Counted from the stretch's first letter, positions 13,668 through 26,679 are shown. The stretch is DNA of 64,000 nucleotides from Phoronis australis (GCA_002633005.1 NMRA01000041.1:1098802-1162801), one strand, 5' to 3'. Numbers and translations: made by a program. The notes: generated by a model from the sequence alone, not told the origin.

Positions 13668-14706
13668 TGTTGTTGTGTCATGTGAGCCCCTGTGAGCATT
13701 TTTCGAATTTCAGGATTGGCCAACTACGTTAAAATCAACGATTTTGCGACGCGTTTCCTGACCTATTGAGGACTTATACGTTCTTTTTTGTAACATGATA
13801 AAGGAAATACCTGTGTTATTGACGAGGACAAAGATTTTGAATGCAGAATGTTTGAATTTTATACAGAACTCGAGGAGAATTTTGTTAGAATCAACTGTGA
13901 GTACGTTGAGGAACAATACAAGTAAACAAACCTAAGAGCAGACTTAGCGAGTAAGCGGCTGGAGACAGCTCACAAAAATCACAAACACGTGGTATTTCAA
14001 AAATAACACTTAAGAGAGTGCTGGTTTAATTGCCAATTCTCTTTATAGTTATTGAAAAATAGTTTGACATAAAATCACTTATTCTTATGGTCTACATACA
14101 GATTGAGTTACATGTATGTTCATTAACTATTGGATCGATTTTGCTGTCGGGTTTTTGTATTATGACCAAAATAATATTCATTTTTGTAATACCTATTGCA
14201 ATTGCATTTCTTCTCTTTTTGTAGAAAATCTAGCTTCAGCTCACAATAAAGCTCCCTCCTTACTAGAACAAGTCATTACAACAAAAGACCCACGCTAAGG
14301 CACACTGTGACTGCTGCATTCCACTATTTCGTCGTTTGAATAATTTGTCCCCATCATTGTGTGAGCCTTTTGGAAAGTCAAAACGAGTCCCGTGAAATGT
14401 TTGCAAAATCACAACAGATTTTTTTTCTAACTCTGGCCAAATTTTGTAACCTCAAGAAGTCTAATCCAATCCACCAATAATCTAAAACATGCGTTGTTCG
14501 GCTGTCAGTCAAACCGATCATGTCCCTTTAAGTACCACGTGATACTCTTCAAGGTGAATGTTAAGACCCCCATACAACGCTGCGCAGACAAAACATTTTC
14601 AACTAATTTCTGAAATGTCAAATCCATTGGTGCAATTTGGTTATAGATCGATTACACTCAAGATGGCCGCCACTGACTGACCTTGCAAAGGCAGGTGTAT
14701 TCTGAT
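13668..14706. other. Noncoding, nothing recognised
   Basis: AT-rich sequence with only short frames. Confidence 0.5.
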
Positions 14707-15124
14707 GCGCTGCTGTGCGTGAACTTGGAATCCTGCGTAATCTCAAAACCACGTATGCGTGAACTTGGAATTGAATATTCCTTAAGGCGACCAGGTGATT
14801 TTTTGTTCAGTGTAAATAATTTTCGTAATTATTGGCCTCACGTCCACCCATTTTCTCCTTTACCGTAACTTGGGACACACAATCGAAGGAATAAGTGAAT
14901 AGTTAAATCAATTGGTGAACAAGATCGCTAATTAGCTGAAAAAAGAATAGTAAAAATTTACATTATTTTATTAACATGCAATTTGATTCAGTGCAGTGCC
15001 AATTTTTATCAAGGTGAGCGTGATTATTTCAGTGATCAACCTGTCAAGTTTCATAGTATATTCCAAGTTCACGCATACGCGATCTTGAGATTAAGCAGAA
15101 TTCCAAGTTCACGCACAGCAGCGC
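14707..15124. mobile_element. Fold-back/MITE-like element, 65-bp arms
   Basis: The 65 bases at 14707-14771 match the reverse complement of 15060-15124 at 60 positions. Each arm carries two direct copies of TGCGTGAACTTGGAAT. The roughly 288-bp centre holds no coding frame. Inverted ends with internal subrepeats are typical of non-autonomous fold-back elements. Superfamily and target-site duplication could not be assigned. Confidence 0.65.
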
Positions 15125-17964
15125 TACACTCGATCGCAGCGCCACTGAGTGAGTGTGGCCCAATGAGATAAATATAGCTAGAGTTGACATCACGTGGTTT
15201 TCATCGAGCGGAATGGTCCGCCATCTTGCTGATGAACCATGTTAGTCGAGATGCGTGCGTACTGTGCAGTTTCGAGGAACCAATATTGGTAACAACACCG
15301 GGTTTCAAGTAAAAACTCATTGTTTTAATGTTAGGATCGTCAAGTGCAAACTGGGATTTTTAGAAAATCATCCAAGAAAATGATTGCATACTTGAGCACA
15401 GAATTAAAGGGTCTTTACACACTTTCTGTAGTTATAGCAGAAAACATCAAAAATAAAGTTTGATTTCCAGTATAACCCATAATCAATTATACAGTTTTTG
15501 GTCTTTCGAGGTTTGAAATTGAAACAGAAATAAAATGATTTTTTAGGCGAGAATTCGGTCGCAGAAACAATACTGTTCAACTTCATTTGGTCCCTAGAAC
15601 ACCCACTCAAGTCGATGTTTCATGGTCTTTGCTTGACTTTCCTTCTTAGTCCGATATGTCTTGAAGGGTTTAGTGACCTTATTCTCTCTGAGATATCTGT
15701 TGTTTTCTAGCAACGAAGAAACACAAAAAGTGACTGCAAGATTAATAGTTGTTCATTTTTACAGAGTGGAAGATTTATTAATATAACAAGGTCATTAGGA
15801 ATACGGCAGTATCGAAGAACGGGATACCCAAGAATCCAACACACCACAATGTTATATTGGGACGGTAGATGGGTTGGTTCTGTAGATTTCAAGAGATGGG
15901 ACAAATGTTATGTAGCCTTTTTAAAACTCTAGTTCAGCGTATATACATGTATTGCAGTCATCGTGTTGTTTTACAACAGAGTCTGTGACAGAACTGTTTG
16001 AAGTTTGAGACCATGTCGTTTCAAACTGTACAAATTACCAGTTCACCACGCTGAGATGAATTAGGTACTAGGACAAGTAATACTAGATAGTTAAAGAAAT
16101 ATTGCGTGCATAACACTGAAGTAATTTTCCTTGAGACAACTCAGCACATCTTACAAGCGTTTTTTTTTGAAAAAACATCTGCATATTGATGTAATTATTA
16201 TTCCTTGGTATAACCTGAAGGAGATAATTCCAATCACCTTTCGGGAAATTGGGTCTGTGCAAATGCATACTTCGACCTTCCGGCTTCGGCCGCCCAAGCA
16301 GTGGTATTCACAGGCACACGTGGCTAGCCGATGTATATGTGCGTGTCTTACCAACCAGTACAGGGTGTTTTTGGTGTCATTTGGGCATTCTTCTTTATTA
16401 TTGAAATATCGTTAACATATCAGTTTCTGTAAATCTATCGTTTTAAAAAATTTTGCAACTAACTTTTATTCAAATCGGCCTATGCCTTCAATTCTGAATA
16501 TGCACATGCACATAAACATGCACAGTTCAATTGGTCAATTGCTGCATACAATGACACGACCTTACATGCACAAATACTGCTGTTTGTATGCTGATCGATT
16601 TCCATGGTTTTCTCTTACTTTTTTCTACTTAATGTTCAAGTGTTTCACACGAACGCATGCCTCAAATCTTGTTGTTCGAATAAATGAAGTGGCGTAGGGG
16701 CGAGGAATTTTTAGACCCATACTAAAAACTTTGGAAATGCAGTGAAGTAATGACATTCAACGTGCAATAAAATGACTATGTGATTGAAAATGGTTAGAAT
16801 ACATAAACTAACATCCACTTACAATCGAATGAGAAAGAAAATGTGTATTTTAATCAATATTAAAGTGTATTTGTTTTTATTCTCTTGAACCTCCGGCCCT
16901 TCAAAATCCATCGTGGTTTTGTTTCATGCTTGAGTTCTTAACAAGGCAATTTTTGTTCATTATAACAGTTCATACCTCCACGGACTACATAATTGGAATG
17001 ATTGCTCCTGGGGGCTCAGAGGGGAATTCCCCCCAGGTGCCAGCTAAGGGGGTACCAGGCAAAAAACAGGTGGGCGCCAAGTGGGTGTTGACCTCCTCCC
17101 AGGGGGGTTACATGGGAGGAGTGCTAAACAGGTAAAAACCAATGGGTATGTATGCCACATGGGTGTTGAGCTCCTCCCATTGTCACACATTTTGGTTGCT
17201 CCTCTGACCATTGGCAAACATGTTGCTCCCAGCTCACTGCTGGTTTCATCTCCACCCAACAATTTCGCATTTGTTCCCTATTCAATGCACCAGGCTACTA
17301 GCAATGCAGACAATTCTTTTGTGCAGTGGGTGTTACACAAGTGAGAAGAAGAAAGCAAGGCAATTCAGCACTACCACAAAATCGTAATACAATTTTAGAA
17401 CATTCCATTATTTCTTAGACATATGCCAGTATAGGGTAAACTCAATCCCACTCTCCCACTCACCAACAGTTGCAATTCAGTTGCTAATCCGTAGAATAGC
17501 TCACAACTTACCAAACGTAGTGACATTGATTATATCATCAATCATAACTAGTCAAAGTTCAAAAATGTCATGACAAAAAATTAAGAGGTACTGAACAGCA
17601 TTCAAAATATTCACTACCCACATACATGTAGCTTCATACAAAACTGAATTAAAAAGACTTGGATGATAAAACCAAAATTTTATTTTATATACCCACTGTT
17701 CCTGTTATCAATAACAGTAAATATTTCATGTAAGTTAAAACCAGACCACAAGATCATATCTGATTCCAAGCCACAACTGGGGCTTAAATTAATCACAATC
17801 TCCAAAAACGTACAAAATAGACAACACATACACCAACCAATATAACAAGAAAATCTGACCAACCTTGTCACCCTCTATTAATTCACTAGTAAACAACAGC
17901 ACTTTTCGCCAAAGAAATGCGTTATAAATAAAGCTGAAAACTAATTTACTCACAGAGGTGTTTG
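15125..17964. other. Noncoding, no gene recognised
   Basis: Two ~20-bp direct copies of TGGGTGTTGA(C/G)CTCCTCCCA lie near 17083 and 17160, in a G/C-rich patch (about 16990-17230) that also contains short inverted repeats. The remainder is AT-rich with no domain-bearing frame. Confidence 0.5.
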
Positions 17965-19189
17965 TCATCGAGAAGTAAAATGATACGGATAGCTTGGGTT
18001 TAACAAAATTTCAGCCCACCATTCAGACTCTGAATGATCCATCAGTTTCACTTTAGCTCTATCCAAATCACAGGCTAACCATTCATAAAATGTTTCAATT
18101 TGATCAACCTTAGTAATATGCGAAAACCAGATTTTGACTAATTGTCCTTTCTACACGTGATGTTCCAGTACTTGCTTTGTGAGACGATAATCAGAAATGC
18201 AAAAAAGCCTATTCCAGAGCTGTAATATAATTTCGGGAAAACTTTTTGACCCTGACATCTTCATTTTTGGTGGATTCGGGACATCAAATATTGTTCGGGC
18301 ACTGCAGTCAATACCAGCTTGTTCTTCATTCATGAACATGGACTCCCCGACGTGATGAGAGCATAACTTGCAGTTCTTGGACAAGATAGGCTGCATCTCT
18401 ATTCATAACTGAGGTCAGCTCCCAGCGCTTGCACCTGTGAGAAAGTCAATGACTGAGAGACTCAGGAACAAAACTCATACTCACTAGGTTCACAGAAGAC
18501 TGGTAGCCTACACTAAAGTACACTACACTACAGAATTCCTGTCGTACTTTGATTGTGATAGAGACAAAAGCGTTTTGGTGTCAACTGAAAAAAACTCGGA
18601 CTCAAATGCTGATCCACGGATATTTTAACATGGCCGCGCCCCCGCATCATTGACACGTAGAATTAAGTTTTCAATGACGCACTACATTAAAATTATGTTG
18701 ATTTTTTTCACCTTTTCACCGAGACCCACAGATTCTCTAACTTGACTCATGACAGACTTGTGGCCCTGTGGCTGTGATTGTGCCATGGCCGTGTCACCAG
18801 TCATATTACCCATGGCCATAGGCTTGGGTATGTTTTCCTAAGATTATCCCTGCGATCGTACGGGTGACATTTTGATTTGGAATTCATGGACTGCAAGTAT
18901 CCAAAAAGCTGACGATCAGATCGGACGTTCATCATAGTCCTTCCGCCGGTAGCCCGGCTGTACAGTAGGCCTAGCCTACACTGCGGACAGCAGTGGCAAC
19001 AGGACTGCGATCGACTTGTCTAACAACCATGAACAGAACACACAAAATGAAAGACAATGTATCATATTACTGAATAACAGATAATCCTTACCTTTCTGGA
19101 TCCTTAGGAAACCTAAAAAATGACACGTCTGGGGTTTTCGTGGATAAATTCATGTAATTTATCGCACTGCAAAATGCGTCCATCCCCAT
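17965..19189 (-). pseudogene. Broken THAP-domain gene (P52rIPK/THAP12-like N-terminus)
   Basis: Exon 1 (19092-19189) starts at ATG 19189 and encodes SFFRFPKDPER, ending at AG/GTAAGG. Exon 2 starts at 18434 after TTTCTCACAG; the phase joins exactly as DPER-CKRW, the usual start of a THAP zinc-finger DNA-binding domain. Later come KNCKLCSHH, SMFMN and TIFDVPNPP, hallmarks of P52rIPK-like THAP proteins. Defects: one extra base near residues AAYL shifts the frame, and the first frame then meets a stop. The second zinc cysteine is tyrosine (CSAINY), and the AVPT-type motif is SART. After FDVPNPPK the frame meets TAG (18151-18153), but the same frame continues open to TGA at 17965 (ending YPYHFTSR). 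Most likely a decayed transposase-derived or THAP gene; a sequencing error would explain only the frameshift. Family call is firm, pseudogene status fairly so. Confidence 0.78.
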
Positions 19190-22100
19190 TGTTTTGGCGC
19201 TTCCTGGTTGACAGTTGCTTAGTCACCACTTGGCGTCGCTAGTAGTAGCGGTAACAGCGAACTCACAAGTGAACTCTCCTATACTACTACATTCCTTGAT
19301 ATAACTCATTGGTGTGTCGTTTACTGAGTGGCTCTGTGGAAGAGTGAAGACGCATGCGCAATGCAGAACTGAGATTTGTGGGATCCTTTGTATAGGATCG
19401 AGACATGCAACTGTCATTTTCACAAAAAGTGGACATGTGTCAGGATCTCAAATCTATGAGCCAATTTAATTTGGGGAGAGAGGTGTATCATTCTCCAGTA
19501 ATTTTGTCTGTTGTTCCCGTACATTGTACGATCAGTAAATGGCACTCAGCTTACTGCTTTGATCAGCTGTTCTAAGTCGTCGATGCGTCAAAATATGATT
19601 GCATTACACAATACTTTTGCAGTAAAACCAAATGAGTTGTAGTTGCTAACACAGTTTTTTAAAACTGTTAAAACAATCCATCGGTTGCTCGCGGATACGC
19701 TGCAATGTTACACGCGACACAACGCTGTTGTCGCTCCTTGTGTTATGTAAACGCTTGCAACATTTCCTGATCTTCGAGGCTTGTTTAGGTTTTAAGGTTA
19801 TCTCGACTTAACGTAGAGTTTTTAATAAAAAGTTTTAAGAAATCGGCTGGGGGGTTATTAACGTACCTTTCTTACACTTGGAAATTTGACAAAGCACAGT
19901 GTTTCGATATTTGACTTAAAGTTGAGGCCGTTTATTAATTTCCAAGAAAACCTTAACAAATTTTTATGTAGGGCATGCTTCACTAAAAGCAGCATTTTAA
20001 CTTGTCTCGTAACTTACGAATACATTTAAACCGGGTCTGCAATACAAATAATTTTTTTTTAGGTTTTTATTTGCCTGAAGTCGCATTTGGAACCAATTTT
20101 TGGTCTCAAAAATCAAATTTGTTCTTAGCTCCACTGTGTAAATCGTACCTACGGTCAAAAAGGTCGCAATAGGCTTCACGCATTTTGGTAGGGTAGACTT
20201 CTTTAAGTTGTTATGAATTGACCAGAACTATATACATGTAACAGCATAATCTGCTTGTTTTGTGATTGGACTGAAAATCGTTAATTTCCAGTCACAAAGG
20301 CTTGAGTCAAAGGTACATGTAGCTGAAACTAAGGCGACGTCCTCATCAGCTGTCTCGTTGCCTGACACCGGACAGTGAGTAGTGCTGATCAAAACCGGCG
20401 TGAAAATGCCAAGGGATAATTGCCTATGTGAAAAAATAAGAGAAGAGCCGAAGCACAATGGTGGAGTGACTTCTTTAGAATATGCAATGGGAAAAATATC
20501 GAGTTGATATTAAAAAAACAGGGCTGGCCAATGGCTAAACCAATCAGCGCCATCTTGAGGCTTGGGGACAAGGCTGTTTGGCCTGTTGTTGATGTGAATT
20601 AAAATGAAATTTCCTTATAAGAATTATATATTTAAAAAAATATCTGTGTGCGCCCGGAGTCTGTCTGATACAGGTGTGTTGCTTTGGCATACTTTTGAAG
20701 ATGGGCTATGGTGCGTTTTCGCAGTCACAGACCTAATGGACAATTAGAAGAGCTACACCCAAACCATCGATAATGACTCCTGGTTAAGTATACTCGTGAT
20801 GAGTTAATGACTGGTTTAGTGGTTGGTGGAGTATAACTCAAAGTTAAAATTGACTTTATCCAACCAATCGGAATGATTCCGTTTCAAAAAAGGCTTGGAA
20901 CTAACGTTTGACCTAGGCCTATTTAACAGACTAACTTCTGTGCTAGATATTTGCCACCTATTCTTGGAGCGCGGCTAGCTGTCGGGTCTAAAGTTTCGGG
21001 GAAGTGTGAAACAACGTCCCAGCGTGATAGGATTTTTTTATAAAGCCCACAACCAGGATGACGACAGGAAATCGTAACTATTGCTTCACAAAAAGCTTTC
21101 GGCACTAGTCCCGATGCTAAAATGACGTCATTACCAGGTTTTAGTTCACCGATTTACCGATTGGGGCACAATATGCATGTTTCTGCTTAGTGCGAAGTCA
21201 CATGAAAATATTCGTTTACCGATAGTTGTGTTTGTTACCAAAATCGCAAGCTTCGTAGATTGCCGTTAACTTCACAAGTTTCTTAATTCAATTGGTATTC
21301 CCAAATATCACTAAATACAAGACGGGCGGTCACTAACACTTCATCTATTTACTGTCTGCAACCCAGATCATGCGCGCACGGTGGGAGAGCGGAGGGGACT
21401 CGGGGGTGGAGTGGGCAAAAAGGTCCGCCTCAGAGAAACAAAAACTTTGAAAAAAGTAGAAAGCGAGACAAAAGTCCACTAAAAAGGCAGGAACTACCAA
21501 ATTTCGGCGAATGCACAATTCGTAAATCTGAAAGTACCCCATGAATCTTAGTAAAAAGTCCACATTTTCAAAAATTCGAGCCCTCCATTTTTTAGACTGG
21601 GTGCACGCATGCAAATATAATGCCTCGGGATTTCTGGATTTGTCGTTATTTTCCTTGTATGTTCTGTGAACTCATAAACAAATATATATCACCTACTAAC
21701 TCTTAAAATTATTCAAACCATTTCGTTCGCGATATTTTGTTTTGTCTTTAAAACCGTGTTACATTACGGCCGTCTAAAGCGATCCCAAGAAATACACGAG
21801 CTTACAGCAAGAGAGCGTCTAAGTTTTGATAGGGATACGGGAAGATATCGCATTCGCAATGGATAACAATGCGTGCCAAGGGGAATTAGTCCCCACAGCG
21901 TTGTGTTTAATGAAAGCAAGAAGGTTTGAGGCATACTGGAAGACAGATAATTTATCACCTGTCAAACAAGAAAGAAGGATCTTAACAAAATTGCAACGTG
22001 AAAACGCAGCTTTGCATTTCCGGTATCACGTAAGTGGGGAATAAGCATTCTTGTTTAAAGCAATGTCCAATGTTTTAAAAAGCAATCAATTCTTTTCCCC

Positions 22101-23946
22101 TTATCGCGTGTGTCACTCTGACGATGCAAACGGGCGTTAAGGGTTCAAAGGATTATCTTGACTTGAACTGTGAATGAATGATGTTCTAAACCAATAGCTG
22201 TGAGAAGGTTTGCGGAAGTATGAGTAGGAAACTGCATTAACGAGTTTCGTTCTTATGTGCAATTCTCGTGACAGCGGAACATTTCAATGTAATTAAGAGA
22301 CTAAAGGCATTTTATCACGGTTCACCACCTCAAAGCAGGATGCTTTGAGACACACTAACCCGGGGGGCACTCGACTATTTTTGATGCAGGGGTGGGTGCA
22401 ACTGGAGAATACTCACCAAATTAGACAGTGGGTTAAAAGTGACACATCTATTGAAACTTTCCACACCTTTTTTCGATGCTTTGCTGCAAAACATCACTCT
22501 TTTGTTGGTAACATTCCATAACCTTAAAGTGGAACTTGCACGTTTATTCCTTATCTCTGTGATTGCTTGCTCAAATTCGTTAAAAGCACATGTGAATATG
22601 ACGAAGGTTGAAAATGGCCAAATGATTTTAAAAACGAGTTTTTGTGTCGAAAATGATCCGCCGTAAATCACTCAACCGTATCCAGAAGGTATCGTTACAC
22701 GTGGTGTTGGGGAATAACGTACACTGCATGATGCAGGCTATCTGAGCCCCTAAGTTACGTAATTAGTGCAAAGGTCATTTAACGTAGATGATATTCAAAT
22801 AGCATTGTAGTTTAATTTCTTCTGTATATTCGCATAGTTACTAACATGCAAATACATCTTTAACCCTTCCGTAGATTCTTGGGCAACTGAATTTGCTTGT
22901 GAAGGCAAAATGATGAGCAGCACTCATGAGCGCCCCATTGAGGGCTCCTTCGGAAAAAAGGGACCGACAAATCTCTCTTGGCGGCGCTTTCGGGATAGTT
23001 TTACTTTTCTGACATAGGTATTAGGTATCGGAAATGAAGCAAAACGTCATCCTTTTCTAAATTTTGGTCCTTTATAACATTTAAGTTCATGGATTACTTG
23101 TCAAAGGAGAAGTCATCAAATTATTCCTACTGTAGCCCGGCAAACTGTCCTCAAATTAAACATGGGGTGTGTTCCATAGAGGCGAGAATCTCGCGAAAAC
23201 ACTACATCACGCACGACTCCGCGAGATATTGCTATGTATAACCGAAGCACATGATTATACACATGTACTAGCTTCGTCAGAGAGATTCTTGCGACTACAT
23301 GTACGCAACACTATACGGGCTGGTTTATCAACTCCATGACTCCTCGTAACAGTATAGGTAACTAATATAAATGCTAGCCGCTGGAGGCATAATTGACTAG
23401 TAAGAGACCTAAGAAGAATATACCAAGATTCAGATTTCATGATCAGACAACGAACTTGTTACGGGGCTCGTCCCCTCATTTATGAGGGACTCCGCGATAC
23501 ACATTTTGTGCTCTGAGAATCCACGGCTACTTTGATTAGGTATGCGGATCGTAGCCAGTAGCCCGCTCATCTGGCACGCAGTTAATGACCGACGCTAGTT
23601 TCAACTATATTGCTTAACAGGACAGACCGAAAAAACAGTTTAAGGAACATTTTTTTAAAGATCCCCAAGCTAAGAAAGTACTTCTCAGTAATCTGCTTAA
23701 GGTATAAAGAGAGGTCCGGCGAAACACTCGCCTTTCACTAGGTCACGTGACTACGAGGTGATTGGTCCAATAATATTGGCTCATAACATACGGACAATTA
23801 CAAGAGTTCCTGGCAGGTATAAGACAATAAAATATCAGCATCGTTATCAGAAGGTATAACTTCAAGAAGTATACTCCACGGCGCCATACGGCACTGCTCT
23901 TCTGGCTTAAGGTTACGCTCACTGGTTTCACGCAAATTGACAATAT
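19190..23946. other. Noncoding with repeat fragments
   Basis: No gene recognised. Around 22358-22440 a G-rich segment with CCGGGGGGCACTC resembles a repeat motif seen in many marine invertebrate genomes; the following 22439-22671 is open on both strands, as repeats often are. CpG-containing promoter-like sequence lies around 18900-19210, near the start of the broken THAP gene. Confidence 0.45.
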
Positions 23947-24412
23947 TTAGGAAATGCAAAAAAACAACAAAAACAAAATTCCTTTTTCCCAGATGGGCAC
24001 GGTTGCTTCATCGATACTTAGAGTATGTTGTAATCTACGGGGTACACTGGGTGAATCAATTTCTAATCTCAAGATTTTGTTGTCCAGACGATCACTTAAA
24101 TTAGCGCAGGTGCTTGCAAGGAGAAACAAGTCTATACAGCAGCGAGAAAGCAATTCAGAACTCGTTAGCTCGTCATCTTTGAACAACAGACGCATAATTG
24201 CACCGGACGACGTTTGGGAGTTAGGAAGCGTGAAAAATTTACTAATGGTCCTTGATAACAGGAGAAATGTATTCCCATGCCTGCTGATACAGTTTAGTGA
24301 CCACGTTACCGATCCTCCCAACTTCTTCATCTTCAGTCAAACATTTATGCATTGGGTTATTTCAGTCTCAGAACCTGTGTTTTACTGCGGGGCGAAACCC
24401 ATTTTACATTAG
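23947..24412. other. Segment open on both strands, unidentified
   Basis: A 152-codon plus-strand frame (23954-24412) and a 127-codon minus-strand frame (23947-24330) overlap almost completely. Both begin with runs of Lys/Asn or Leu/Phe codons. Neither has a membrane segment, metal site or fold I recognise. The segment directly abuts the perfect hairpin at 24424-24534. A fragment of a repeat is more likely than a gene, but one frame could be a diverged exon. Confidence 0.3.
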
Positions 24413-24423
24413 TGACATTCTAA

Positions 24424-24534
24424 GTTCACGAAAACAACAACGGTTTTAAAACTTGACATGTTTCGGTGTCATTTATTATTCATAAATGACACCGAAACAT
24501 GTCAAGTTTTAAAACCGTTGTTGTTTTCGTGAAC
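24424..24534. repeat. Perfect 53-bp-arm hairpin flanked by 12-bp direct repeats
   Basis: Bases 24424-24476 and 24482-24534 are exact reverse complements around a 5-base loop (TATTC). GACATTCTAAGT occurs at 24414-24425 and again at 24560-24571, as a target-site duplication would. The arm contains CCGAAACATGTC, a string I associate with ends of some Penelope-like retroelements and with the GAAA side of hammerhead ribozymes, but the partner CTGATGA is absent. It may be a recent palindromic insertion, a transcribed hairpin or an assembly artefact. Confidence 0.85.
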
Positions 24535-24571
24535 GTATGCTGTTACTTGCTATCATGGAGACATTCTAAGT

Positions 24572-25899
24572 CGTAGCCTCTTCTTCATCGTAATTGTGGA
24601 AAGAACGCTGAACACTAATTGTAACGAAAAGTGTATCAGGAGTTAACATCAACAAGGGCAACTTGCGGTGGAAGAAATTCACCCCCGTAAACCTCATTTG
24701 TTGGTTTTTTCAGAACACAAATCTCCCTGAACCCAACAATGAAGATCTCCAATCAACCATCGCCCACACGGATTGCTTGACAACGGCAAAATCCCTCGCA
24801 CTTAACAATATGCTATTAGCGTGACGACAAGCTTATAACGTGTCATTTGGTGTGACAAACACAATTTATTGCTTTTTACATCAAATCTCCATTCACGAAT
24901 CTCCGAACCCGTTTTATCAACCAGTTGAAGGAACAATATTAGTTTTTCGAACGGAAACACAATTTAGGAATTATATTTGAATGGGATGGACTTCTTTGGT
25001 TTATTCGCTTTGATCAGAGCTTTAAAACAAGTTTCCGTTGTTTCTGTCGTGTGTTGGGTGGAATCAAAGCCGCTTACCAGTTCATAAAGATTTTTAACTT
25101 CAGTTGATAACAAATCATTTTCTTTTACTTAATTCAAAAGTAACTATCTATCAAGTACTTGTCACGTCGTCGATTTTTCTCCCACAAGGCAAAGCACAGA
25201 GCGTGTGTTCTTCAAGCATAGCACAACATAGACGTAGCAGATTTACCTTATCCGGAAATGTGACCTAAAGCAAATTGAATAAACTAACTGTGAGCTCATG
25301 CGCGCATTATTCATGAGTGGGAGGGAGATTAGAAACTCTGTGGTAACCACAGATTTTTTCCTTCGCGCGTATTTCAAAAATCATGAATTCTGAGATCTTT
25401 TCTTGAAATTTCCTCAAAGCGGAAAGTGAATTACTCTGTACCAGACGTTGCGAGATCGTACTTTCGTCAAGCATTGTTTAAAAGATATTTTGACGACTTT
25501 CACGTTCTCTTTAACAGATTAAGAAGACGCCTGTGTAACCTCGTTTTCAAGTCTGGTAGACGGAAGTGTTCATGCTCGTGATACAGGAATATATCCAGTG
25601 AGGCCGCAGTGACAACTGTGATACTCTTGTTAGAACGTACAGAAAAAATATAATTTGGGTCCAATTAACAATCATTGTTAACAAAAAATAGTGCACTGCG
25701 CGTGTATTTGTGCTTGATGGTTATAAAGTGTGAAAGCTATTGACTCTAGTGAAATACCAGCTTCGCAGCACCATGGGGCATCCCAGTGATTTGACAGTTA
25801 TTTTGTTTTGGTCACAGGATTTGTTAATCGCCATGTTTATAAAAACACGTTGCTTTAAATGTCAAAACTGTTAAAGTTTATCCCATTTACACATTTCAG
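24572..25899. other. GPCR upstream region with a dispersed-repeat copy
   Basis: No coding sequence seen. About 25165-25530 is a copy of a dispersed repeat also found at 38700-39240 and 39560-39690; shared strings include CACGTCGTCG and GAGTGGGAGGG. A splice-acceptor-like ACATTTCAG ends at 25899, suggesting that 25900 begins the exon that carries the receptor start codon and that 5' untranslated exons lie upstream. Confidence 0.5.
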
Positions 25900-25944
25900 A
25901 TTAACGAACACGTTTGGAATCTCGGTGAATCAAAGTCAACAATA

Positions 25945-26679
25945 ATGGTATCCCTTGTTAATATGACGATGGACTATGAAGACGTTTCCGATGATTCGCC
26001 CAAAGGCTACGCAACACCCAGCATTGGCCCAAAGATAATACTGTCCATCGTTTATCCAGCTATTATTATTGTGACTGTCGGTGGAAATGGGATCGTGTGC
26101 TTCACAGTGATGTATGAAAAACGCATGCGCACACTGACAAACACCTTTATTGTAAACTTGGCCATAAGCGACATCCTTATAGCAACATTTACGATGCCGT
26201 TTACCTTCTTACACACAACTGTTTTCCCGTACTGGCCATTTGGAAACGCCATGTGCCGAATCATGAACTATATAATGGCTGTCAGCATCTTTGTGAGCTC
26301 ATATACTTTGATAACTATTGCTGCCGACAGATACGTTGCCATCATCTATCCTCTGCGACCCAGAATGACCAAGTTCCAAGCAATCCTGGCTGTAGCGGGA
26401 ATTTGGGTGTTTTCATGCATCTTAGCGTCACCTCTTGCGGTGTATACAACCGTTGAAAACCATACTGAGGCCGGCAACACGACACAGTGTTCTGAGAAGT
26501 GGCCTAATGATGGTGTCGCTAGAGCATATGATGTGCTCCTCATGTGCGTCCATTATGTGGTGCCAGTAGTGGTACTGGCTTTTGCGTACTTCCGGATCGC
26601 GTACGTTATATGGGGAAAGAAAACGCCTGGAGAAGCTGAAAATAACAGGGACCAGAGAATGGCGGAATCCAAACGAAAG
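25945..26679 (+). CDS. Tachykinin-receptor-like neuropeptide GPCR, exon 1
   Basis: Exon 1 encodes residues 1-245 of a 404-residue class A (rhodopsin-family) receptor at the plasma membrane. It spans the extracellular N-terminus and TM1-TM5: GGNG in TM1 (46-49), NLAISD in TM2 (71-76), Cys104 at the top of TM3 pairing with Cys182 in loop 2, and DRY at 128-130. Asn6, Asn172 and Asn178 lie in N-glycosylation sequons. The TM5 exit (IWGKKTPGE) resembles vertebrate tachykinin receptors. The exon ends AAACGAAAG/GTACGC, phase 0. The chosen ATG is the first in an exon that appears to start at 25900 after ACATTTCAG; the frame stays open to that border, so a few extra residues are possible. Luqin/RYamide or neuropeptide Y receptors are close alternatives. 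Coupling and ligand are unknown. Confidence 0.88.
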
